Assembly (NCBI GenBank): GCA_029718625.1
Contig: CM056377.1
Span: 39,308,699-39,372,698, forward strand
Source: Synaphobranchus kaupii
Taxonomy: Eukaryota; Chordata; Actinopteri; Anguilliformes; Synaphobranchidae
Reading direction: 5' to 3'
DNA length: 64,000 nucleotides
Each line of letters begins with the position of its first letter. The first letter of the stretch is position 1. Shown in pieces: positions 25,501 to 37,500 of this stretch. The notes under the pieces were generated by a model. It was not told the DNA's origin, made no database searches, and saw only the letters and a program-made list of their open reading frames with translations. The translations under genes and the position numbers were made by a program.

Positions 25501-28500
25501 AATGTCTTTTACATACCCACAACAGAAAGGATTACCACCACAAAATCAAAGATGTTCCAACCGACGGTGAAGAAATAACAGCGGAGGGCAGTGATCTTGA
25601 TGAGGCATTCTGCGGAGAAGATAATAATGAAGGCCAAGTTGATCTTGTTGAGGATGACCTCCATGTTCTTCGGCTGCTCGTCTGTCTCCACCATCATGGT
25701 GATCATGTTCAGGATGATGAGCACCATTATGATGATGTCGAAAGCTTGCTTTGACACCAGGTCGAAGAAGAATCCTTGCACTGGGTTCTAGATGGTTGAA
25801 AACAGGCTCTTGTTAGTGGCTCCTCTTTGAAAACAGTTAAGAAGCAGACCCCTGTCTGGAATTACATCATTCATAAAACACATTCTGGAAATGTGTGCTG
25901 AATTAATAATGCAGTTTTTATAAAACAAAGGGGCATTATCTTGTTCTTTCTGTACAAGCACCGGCACACCGCATCTTTTAAAAATGTTTTATAAGCAAAC
26001 TACTAATTTGAGAGGTAAACCGGCACAATCTGTTCTGCAGGCCAAGTATGTCACAGCAACTATATATATGTACGAACAAATAATATCTGCACAAATCATA
26101 ACAATTTCAACATTTCAAAACATTATTTAACAGAAGTGAATCAATATGTATACAGTTCATTACATTTCTATCTGTACATACCGTTGGCCTTGGAATAGGT
26201 TTCTGGGGTTTTTTGGACCCCAGCTTCTTCATGGCATTATAGTATTTCTTCTGCTCCTCTGTCATGAAGATATCCTGTCCACCTAAGTAAAAACACACCC
26301 CTTCAAAATTATTTTTGGTGCATGTGTACAATAGTGCACATTTAACAGTTCTGTACAAGATTCATATCGTATGATTTCAATAATTAATTTGTTAAACTGC
26401 ACTGTTCAATTATGCTTACAGTATGATCTACAGAACAAAAATAATGAAGGAAATAAATACTGCTCTGAAAAGGGAACTGAGCCAATACAATTTTATGATA
26501 CTTATCTTTCTTTTTTGCTGGTTGAAATTGTCGATTATCACACCGATGAAGAGATTCAAGGTGAAGAATGACCCAAAGATGATGAAGATGACAAAGTACA
26601 GGTACATGTACATATTTATCTCTTTGATGGGCTGCTCCTCCACCTGTTTCATTGGGTTACAAAGAACATTCAGATTTATTATATAAACCAGCCAGTGTTT
26701 TTATATTTCTGCAAAGCACCGTTATAGTCATGTATGAAATGTGCTATATAAGTCCAAGTTTATTCAAATAAAAAATTTAAGCATGCATGCATTGCACATG
26801 TCATTTATGACGTTTTGTTTATAAAAGTATAGAAAAGTGTACTTCTGCAAAATAATTTACCGTGACTAGTTTCAACCAATTTTGCAAGTAACATTAAGCT
26901 TAATAATCAGTCGTATGATGTTTATCCAACTAGAATGCAAATACATAGAGAGAAATATCACAAAGCACTTCTTACTGAACGCGAATCCACAGCTGCATAC
27001 ATGATCTCCATCCAGCCTTTAAAAGTGGCCTTATGACAAAAGAAAAAACACTTCAGATGAAGGATGGGAATGATAATGTTCAGTGACAAAATGTACTGAA
27101 TGTAATTATAATAGAAAATGATTAATTAATTTATGAACAAACAGTGTTTTGCCCACCATGGGCATGGTTGAATTGGGGGAAGGAGTACATACTGTACCCA
27201 CTTACCTATTGTTATAAAACATATTTGCAGCATGTCCAACCTATTGTACACAAACATTCTATGCTATGTGCTATACAGTACCTGTTTTATTTTTATTTAA
27301 TTGAACAAAATCACATGCAAGTAAATGATATAATTAATGATATAATCCTTTATTTCAGGCTACAGTAGCTGAGTAGGCTAAAGTAAACCAGCTAATTAAC
27401 AATTTATTATGAATATTGAGTGTACACTTGCTGGAGAAAGGTAACCCAACTGCACCATGCATGAACATTTTGAGTGACTCAAGCAGCAATGTTTAGTTGT
27501 TCATAAAAAAAAAAAATTTCAGGTATTGTTGATTTCTGTTCAAACATGGAGGCTACAGAATATTATGGCTACAGTTAACCTGAGCTGTGTGCCAGGCGTC
27601 ACAGTGACCATACTGATAAGAATTAAAATCTACTTTCATTAACCTTTCAAAGATAAAGCCAAGGACAGAAAGAAAGGAAAAGTGAACAGAAGAGAATATT
27701 CATTTCATCATTACTCACTCTTTACATAATTTTAATATTGCACTTATAATATGGACCATTATACTGCCCCCCCAAAATTAATCAGTGGATGAATGCGGTG
27801 GATATTAAAACTTCCGACACAAAGGCCGGGGGAAACGGCATATATGGACTTCCTTAAATTGAAGCATTTTCATAGCGTGTGAGGTAAAATATGAATGAAA
27901 GCTGGGGATTACTTTAAGACAAGTGAGTGCTTATCAGCAGACATCACCACAGTTGGCCTTTTGCCTTGGTTACCGGTAATTACGGGCTTTTGTGAATGAC
28001 TGGGGGAAAGACTATTTCTAGATGCAAATGAAAGGTTTGTATTGAGTGAAGCCAGAAGAAGGTGATGGAACAAAGCTAAGTGACTTGTTGCTAGGCTACT
28101 GCACCCACTAACTTGCACTGGAGAGTGAGTGCTGGCAGTCTTGCAGAGCACAAATTTTGTGTAATGGGCCTGTCACTGCTAAAAATAAAGTCCCGCTGAT
28201 TTGTTGATTGATTTTGGCTTTTGACAGAAGTAGGCAACAAAGAAACATTTGAAGAATGCAAAAAAAGTCCCCAGCTACACCGGAGAAAGAGACGCCAAGA
28301 GAAAACTCACCACTTGCAAGAGTGCGAGGTAGCCCGCTCCCACGTTGTCGAAGTTGACTTTCACCTTGGTCCAGTAGAAATGCGTGTCGTTCAACGACAG
28401 GCACTCGGACTTGTTGTTGACCATGGAGATGTTGTGTATGTACCCAGTCCTGTTGACGCACCTGCCGAACTTCCCCGCAAAGAGGTTGACTCCCATGATG

Positions 28501-31500
28501 CTGAAAATCAGCCAGAAGATCAGACACACCAGCAGCACGTTCATGATGGAGGGGATGGCGCCAATCAAGGCATTCACCACCACCTGTCGCCGTAGAAACA
28601 GAACAAACAGCGCGTCAGCCCACCGTCACCCGCCTCGCTTGGACAGCTGAGAACCAACAAACGGAAAATGTTTTAATGCACATTAGACATTCCAATGCTT
28701 TACTACATTTCCAATAGCATACTTTGCATGTCTAAAAAAAATTTAATAAATAGGCTTTGTACAAAAGTTTCACAAGCATGATACAATAATGGGAAAAAGA
28801 TTGATACAGTCAATATCAATCTTCACTCATCAAAGAGGATCAGTTCAGAAGTCAGCGTGTAAGTAAAATACAGTAAGAACACTAGAACTAAAACAGAAAC
28901 ACAAATCTAAACACATGAATGTATGTGGAAAAAGAATGAAAGGGCCATGTCTACAAAATTTCATGCAAAAATGTAATTCTGCAAGTCACATTGTATATTG
29001 CAAATAAGCAAATATATTTGTAATTCATAACGTGGCTATGCAAACATGGGGCCTCTCTGTTCGATGATTCATTGTGGCTTTAATGGCTCCTTGGCTTGGG
29101 GGGTGGGGGGCTCAGGGTGACGTTAGGGGGTGGGACATGAGTCAGCCACTGGAGTCCTCACACAAAGACATCTCTGCCTCTCCTAATGAGGCAGCACTTT
29201 CCTATCCCCCCCAACCCTTTCTCTGCACTAAAAAGTGGAGGCGGCCATTTTAAACAGCGTGATGCCTGATCCTCTTGGCCAGATTTAAAGGAACAGACAG
29301 CACATGCTGGTCTTCAGCCTCAAATATACTACATGTGCAGAACCCCATTTCATTCTGCCAGTGAAACAGTAGGGGGGTATGATCCATTCATTTTGATTTA
29401 GGAATTAGAATAGAATTAGTATGTTAATATATACAATATATATGCCCTTACCCAATAAACTACAGGATTGACTGCAGAATGTGATAAATCAGATAAATCA
29501 TTGGTTTGTGTTCCAACCAGTTAATAATTTTTAATACTAAAAATATTTTACATGCAGAAAAAAAAGTCTTAAAAAAAGACTTGCGTGAGATAAAGTGAAC
29601 ATAATGTACATTTACATGTAAAAGGAAGGACGGAAGATTCTAGAACTGAAAAAAGAATGCAGAGCAAAGCAGTAAATGATGAAATGGAGGCAGTGAGAAT
29701 GAAATGAAAATGAATACTGTGTTAGGAGGTCATGATGTCCTTCTCTACATCCTAGGTACAAGCATTCCCATTAATGTTCTTCTACAGTCACACAGCGTAA
29801 TTAAATAATACTGCTAGGTAATACATGCTTTTTCCCCTATGAAAAAAAAATCACTGTCACATGGCATGCCGAGAGAGTTAGACTTGTAATACTGGCAGGA
29901 ACAGTTTGACTGTATAGAAGTCAATAAATGAAATATAGCAGGCAATGACAACAGTTATCCATAGTTATTCAAATCAGTCATCTGATGTGTGTACAATTAC
30001 GTGCTTTTATCAGGGCTTGGTTAGTTTGGGTCATAATTAAGTTTCGCTGATAATGTTGGGGGGGGGGGGGGGGGGCTAACGATAATCACCCGGGGAAATG
30101 ATAGATTAGGCTTGTGTGCCAATCAGAGCCAAAGAGAATGTGCGGTAGGGATTTGAGGTCTGAGCATGAAAATTAGGAATAAGATAATTGTGGATTGTAT
30201 GATAATCCATCGTCAAATTGACTGTTATATTTGTTGACTGTTTTTAGTGAAATATTTTGCACCCCAACATCAACTTTTGCCAGGTGATATACATTCCCAA
30301 TGATGAGAACATTGACCATAACATCTAAAGACTATACATCTTAAAATGATCACTCATCATAGGTATTATATTAAGGAACTGTAATACACTTTCAAACCAC
30401 TTTTTCACATTGATAGAGAGCATTGGGACAGTAGGAGAGAGAGAGGGTGAGAGAGAATAAACTCTTACCCGCATGCCTTCAAATCTGGACAAGGCTCTTA
30501 GCGGTCTGAGAGCTCTGAGGGTCCTAAGTGATTTGATGGCACCAAATTCCGAGTACCCAAGTGTGTTAGCTACAAGGCTTACTATAGACACCTACATGGA
30601 GACATAAATTCAAGAACCAAGATTGTTAGGTTGGTTCCACAACCAGTCAGATAAAGTAGAGGAAAACAAGTGGCTTCTTCTAAAGGCCGCAGGAGAGCGG
30701 TCTTCCCTCTCCTCCTATTGGCTGCAAGGCAAGAGCGTCAAGGGGTATATTAATTAAAAAGAAAAGTCATCTCCAGACTGCAAGTGTGAGGGTATGCATA
30801 ACCAAACAGAGAATTCAAATGGTAAACTATGAGGTATTTGTTTTAATACGTTTTTGGTAATCAAACAAAACGTGACAATTCCCTCTGGTCACTACAGCCT
30901 GGAAAAGACTGTTCATCGCTGCTTCCCGGTCCTGTCCTGTGGAAGGAAATGGGCGGTTACGTTGAACAAGAGCAAAAGACAGCAAAGGAAGAAAAATAAA
31001 TGCTAGCAGCTGAGGACCAACGGTATGGCACTGTGGTCAGTGTGGGCCTTACCCTAATGCCAGCAAGCCGGGACACCGCTCGCAGTGGCCGCAATGCCCT
31101 GAGGGTCCTGAGGACTCTCATGCTGGACATTTGGTCATAATTGACAGCGCTTGCCAAGAGGCCAATCACTGAGATCTGTGTAAATCAAATTATATGTCAT
31201 ACTGTTAAATTCAAGGATTTCTTACTATATACTGTATGTACGTATATATAACTGATGAAATCGCACAGGGAAGTTATGCTAGTTAGATGGCAAATATTGA
31301 ATTGATCATTTTACCATGGCAGAGTAAAAACACTGACAGAACTTTGTGGCCACAGGTACCATCAAAACAAAGCTAAGTTATATTTGCTAAATCTGATAAT
31401 GTGCTGTGGTAAAAAGGCAGGAACAGGAAACACTAGTATTTAGCACTTTCTTCTTTAGCTTCCATTGGAGTGTTGTCTCTCGAATGCCGTCTTGCTGAAA

Positions 31501-34500
31501 ACATTTTCAACTAATGATTCAACTTTGCCGTTGTTTAATTGGCCTCATTAAGCTTAAAAAATGAATCATTAAAATAATTTTAGCCCATTAGCGCATGTTA
31601 CTGTGTTTTATGTCCAATGAGAACAATGCATGGATCGATTGTTCATAATTTTTACTTCTTATTTTTTATGTTAATTTCTTCCAATTTGGAGTGGCCAATA
31701 GAAACTACGGGCCACTCAGTTCACTGCAACACCCTGTCAATTCAGGAGACAGCTTCAAATCAAATGCCATCCTCAATGTACAAAAGTAACTCAAGGAATA
31801 GCTGGTGAGCAATGAAATTAGGACAATCGCATCAACACTCTCTCCCTGGGCAATGCAAACAATGTGCTGCCCTAGATCGGACTGCTGTCGACAGTGGTAC
31901 TGGCATGGCCACCTGGGAGTACCAGCCCATTTGTACCACAAACAAATTGTATTGTACAGCTTCAATTATCATAAATAACTTCAAACGTCCTTTAGTTGAG
32001 TTCTTAACTGTATTAACTGGAACAGACACAGTGGTGCCTTCCAGGTAGCTTTCAGGTTGACAGTGTAATGTTATTAATTAGATCTGTGGGTAGACACATC
32101 TCGCTTATTTGCTAAACTATTTTAATCCAGGTATTTTGATACAGTACATGACACAGATATTCAAGTCACACTAAAGCTGAATAACATTTTTGGCAGGGCA
32201 TAATCAACCAATTAAAGTCTACTATTATGTAATTTATGGTGTATTTACTTAATCTTTTTACGTAAGTTTTCAATTGATAATCTAAGTGTAATATAAGCGG
32301 TGTCATGCTCGACACACAGTGCCATTAGATTTGAGTAAACTACAGGAGCTAAGTTTTAATTAGTCTGAAGAACGAGACCCTTTCTTCCCCTGTCTAACCA
32401 CATACAGTTAGTCAGGTCTTGGCAAAGTGCTGGCTTTATTTTCACACAAAAGCCTGGGCAATCTACGATTCAGTAACACAAATGCATTTGAACAGGAACC
32501 GTAAAAAATACAAATTTCATTACAAAAGACTGGACACCGCTAAGAAGCTAAAGTTATGGCCATTGACTATTTAACAAGAGTGCAGTCTTCCCATTTTCCT
32601 AAACTAAGTTGAAAGGGCATGGCATGAAATTTACAGCGTCAAACGTGTTACTGAGATACCGCATGAAAAGGGACCTTTCATTTCCACTCCTACAAATCCC
32701 AAATCACTCAGACAGGCACAGTAAGTAGCCTGAAAGTAGCCTTTGTAACGTCTATATGCACAACCCATTGTTATTGATATTGCTATATGTGTGAGATTAA
32801 ACTCTTGAAAACCCCTAACATTCTCCAGAAAGTGGGCTGCTATATGTGTCATTAGACTTTTAGAAGCATTCATAGGCATCCCACTGTGTTTGTTTCTATA
32901 TCAAGTGCTTGGCTTTGTGTTTTGTGCCCTCGTTTTATTTACCTAGTGAATAAAAGATAAAAACACAAAGTTATGAGTAATCATTTGTGAACGAGACAGG
33001 CAGAAGCACATTCAGAGACTCAGTCATGACAATTGCTGGTTATGTTTTGCCATAGGGGTTTGGTACTTAAGTACTTGTGGGCTTTTTGGCCTTACGCATA
33101 CTGTTTATAGTCACATTCAGACACTTCATTGAGAGCTTTCAAAAATGTCAACAAGCACATTGTCACACTGACTCTTTTTCTTTCCATCAACCACAGGATC
33201 CTTTTTTCTTTAAACACCAATGCAGCCATGTTCTCTAATACATACCGTACACGTACATTTGTGTCAACAAAAGTAAACGACAAATTAGGCACAGACAAAT
33301 ATGCATGTAAACTATTGAATTTTAAACACATAACTTTTAGATTTCTAGGGTTTTTTTTGTTGTAAAAGTCTGTCCTATACCTGTACTGTGCATACAGTTT
33401 CATACGCTTAGTACACAGTACATTTAATATTTCTTTTTTAATTGAAGAGAATTCATTAGTTGATCTACTAATGATCCAGCTCAAACTGTGAAATAAAACA
33501 TTTACAAAATTATTCTGTATTGTTTGTCTTTAAAGAAGGGAGTGTTGCTTTAGGCTTTTAAAGCTTAACTCAAACAAAACCATATTGCGCTCACAGTATG
33601 ACTGACTATAGCAAAAAACCACCAGGAATAACAATAAATCTACACCTAGAGAAAGGGAAATCTGAATCCATGCACTTTTGCGTGTGGTTTGTGAGAATGT
33701 GTCAATATTGTTAAAAGCACACAAAATAATGAAAATACATTGTTGTACTTCAACCACATGGCAATTATATAACAATGCTCTATACGTTTCCCCTATTGCT
33801 GTTGCACCCATTTTAAGCCACTGTGTCTTATTTACAAACATGGTATAGCTGTAGTATACATTTAAGTGCAACCACTTCAAATGACTTTTGTGAATCATTG
33901 AAGAAAAAGAGCAAACATTTTTTTCTGCGTGAAAACGGGAAAAATTGAAAATGGTGTACTTACGTCCACAATTAAAAAATCTAGCCAGCACCAGTAATTG
34001 GTGAAGTACTTCTTAAAGCCGTAAGCTACCCATTTGAGGAGCATTTCCAGAATGAAGATGTAGGTGAAGATCTTGTCCGCAAACTCCAGCACTACCTTTA
34101 CCACTTTTCTTTGCTCTATGTAAATGTCTTCAAAAGCCTGTGAACAAAGAGACATTACATTGCACTACATTTCAGCATTTAGCAGACTTACACAAATTAC
34201 ATTTTTTCCATAAAAGCTATTTATGCAGCTGGATATTTTTACTGAAGCAATTCAGGTTACGTATGCGGCTCAAGGTTACAATGGCAGCACCCTAGCTTGG
34301 AATCAAACCCAACAACCTTTGAGTTACAAGGAATTGTGGCATCATCGGCATGATCAAGTGTACGACTGGCTGCATGCTTTTCACAGCTTAAATAGTCTGA
34401 GCATCGCAAACTACATGCCCCCTGGTTATAGCATTTCAACAAACTTAACTGCTGGTTAAGAAATTACAATCCACCCCTATTTCTTATCAGAAATTAATAA

Positions 34501-37500
34501 ATAATTGTCATAAAACTTTTTCCCAGGAGGTTTTCAACAAAACAAAAAATTGGAAAGTGCATGTGGATATAAGTATACAGCTATACTTTACCTACTATAT
34601 TTGCTATTAAACCATGTTCATTTTAGAATATAAAAATACAACTAATAAATATATTCATTTTAAAAACACAAAAATGGAACACTTCAGCTCAATTTGTGTA
34701 TAATTAGATGGCCCATAAGAATTTGTCATGCCATTACACATTTGCATTATTCCGTTACTTTCAATGCATTGTTTAATCACTTAACCGTGAAAAATACACC
34801 ATAGATTACACAATTTCTTTGCTCAGAATAAAATATGAATAAAAAAACAAGTAGAAAATAAACTGCCGATTAAATTAAAACAGTGACGCGTGACGGGAAA
34901 AATCTGCCTTTGAATTCAAAAGGCTTTCCAGAGCCCGTGCTACACAGCAAGCGCGCTGCTTCCAAAGCCTCCCCAAAGCGAAACGCACCGCCAATCCTCG
35001 GCTCCGGTCTACTGCGTTTACATGATGCTTTCCTTGTATTTCTGCTACATGGGCAATGCTTCCTACCCACTGCCCAAATGGGAAATGCTCACTGCAACAT
35101 ATATCTGCTTGGACAGAATAGAATGGACGGTAGCAGCTGAAGCTCTCCTGTTCACCCTCAGGATGATCGAATACTAATTAGGATTAGAGTGAAGAAGGGT
35201 TGACCAATCATTGACCCGACTCCTCTCAGCTGCGCGCAAATGCGCCAAAGCCTGAAAATAAAACCCCTGACAGACACTGCACCGATGTGTTAACCCTGTA
35301 AGCAGTATTTCCTGATTTCCTCAGTCAGTTTTTCTGTATTATTTATTGTTTTCGTTTTTAAAAAAAACATATTTTACACCCTTCTGTTGCTGTGAATGGA
35401 CCACAGCACAAACAAAATGCGGGCCCAGAATTTGTGATGATTTTCTTCTCAACGTAGAGAAATTTTGCATGACTGCCATCGAACTTTTTGGTTGCGACTT
35501 GCTACAGGGAACACATGCAGATGCTGCTTTTGCTCTGGGTAGGAACTGTAGGGACTTCAGACCTCGGAGGGGTAGCGCACACAAGTTTAGTCATTAGTAT
35601 CAAGTAACCTTGCACTTCCTCATTCTTCTCTGCTGCTTGGACTTGACAACAAAAACTTTTCCGTAGGTCTCAATAAAATGGTATTTCCAGACAGACCTTA
35701 CCTATATCATTGACATTAATTACAAAGGAGGAATGTTAATATTCTCCCAATGCCAATAATACCATGTTGGTAGTGGGAGGTGAACAGCTGGATATTTACT
35801 GTAGGTGGGCTTTGGCATTGAAACTGATTTTTTTGAAAAAGTTTTTCCTTTTCATATTGTACTGAATTTCTCATATTGTTGTTAGAGGGTTTTTATAACA
35901 GTAGAGGGTGTTATATTTTATAACAGTATTTTATTTGTGATTTATCAAAACTTACTCTCGCTTATCTCTCTGAATTTCACTGAAACTAATCAGTTTAAGT
36001 GGCACGGAAAGAGTCTAGTAAGCAAATTAGTAATAGTGTTACAGATACAGTATTAAAACCATTAAAAATTTAAAACAACAATGATAATTACAGAGGGATT
36101 ACTGTCCAAATGTGCACATCCGTGAATGCGTGCACGCCCACGCACACACACACACTTAGACTGCAACAATGGGTGATTTAAGGGGAGGGGCCTATGAAAC
36201 ACAATGGATTCTGGCTCACCAGAGCGCCGCTGCTTAGCAGGATCATGAAAATGATGAAGGTCTCGAACCAGCTGTGCTCCACGATCTGGTAGCAGGTCTT
36301 GCGCAAGCGCCACCAGATCTGACCCGATCCCTGTGTGGTGTTGACGTCGCAGCACCGGCAGAGCCGGACGCAGGCTGTGACAGAGGGAACACATGTTAAT
36401 CCCGCTTGATTGTTTACCTGAATTTTCACACTCATTTTGCAGTTTGTGATTTCGCTGGACAGGGTCATTGCCCACCACTACAGACAGCACCTGGGTACCC
36501 CGCATACTGATTGGCTGTGCTATTGCACAGTTTGTGCAAAAAAGAAACAAAGAAAATATTCAAAATTAATTCAAATATAGATAAGGTACATATTTGGAAC
36601 ATGAGATGAGCCTTATTTTTATAAAATATTAAATCTATTAAAAATAAAGAATTGATTGAGAATTTTCATGGGAAATGCATTACCATAAATTACCATGGTA
36701 AATACATTATACATTACCATACATTTAAATATCTGTTATATATTATGTTAAATTATTATTGCTATTATTATTAGTATTATTCAATGTATTAATTAATATA
36801 ACCCATATTTCTGGTATGAGAAGGGACTTAAGACTCCTCTGGCAGAGAGAGCATAAAAAGCTCCTATTCCCCTCTAACTTTATAGAATCAGCATATTTTT
36901 TTATACAATGTCCTGACTGCCATTAATCTATTGATGTTTAATGATACACATCTGTGGACAGCGTGTGCTGTGTGTTGTTTACCTAATTGGAATTTCATGC
37001 CGAGCAAATGTTGTGGTAGGCAAATATTCACATATTCTTGTTGCCCATATTCTTCAACCCATAATAAAAATAGAATAGACCAGCCCAGTGGGAGTCAGAC
37101 TGTAATTGTGCTCATTCCTTTCCCTAAGGAATGGTCTGCTGTGCACATGGGATGCAAGGGATTGGCAAAATTGATAAAAGGTTATTCAGAGAGCAAACAC
37201 ATTTGAGAACCTTGTAATAGATATAAATGTACAACTGGGAACACTGTTTTGATGGCAAAATCACAGCCAGCGCATGGTAGCACAAGCAGCACTGTAGATT
37301 AAACGGAGATTTCACCCTCTATTCCCGCCACCATTTCACTAAAATACAGGCATGAAAATAGTCTGGTATGAACTACATTTTATGTAGTCTCGCACGCCTC
37401 TCTAAAATACCGGTCTGCACCTGTGACAGCTGTGTTTGCGATAGCACATCGCTCTTTGCATTTTCAATGTTGGAACCTCAATGACAAATTACCGTACACA

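Larger units (their letters stand above)
22563..25516 (-). other. 3-kb last intron of scn5La, mostly transposon-derived
   Basis: More than two-thirds of it is three DNA-transposon derivatives (22683-23601, 23622-24291, 24456-24947). A short imperfect tandem of CAACAGTCAACAGTTTAGT lies near 25265-25320. No exon was seen. Confidence 0.75.

Noticed and set aside
31053..31175. Possibility that the second S3-S4 exon is a dead pseudo-exon
   Set aside because: Length, phase, both splice sites, absence of stops and intact S4 charges are all preserved, which is unlikely by chance over a diverged 123-nt copy. Kept as a candidate functional exon.
33092..33991. 130-aa and 153-aa minus-strand frames near the S2-S3 exon
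   Set aside because: Intron readthrough. The second merely extends past the exon donor at 33963, and neither shows conserved protein features.
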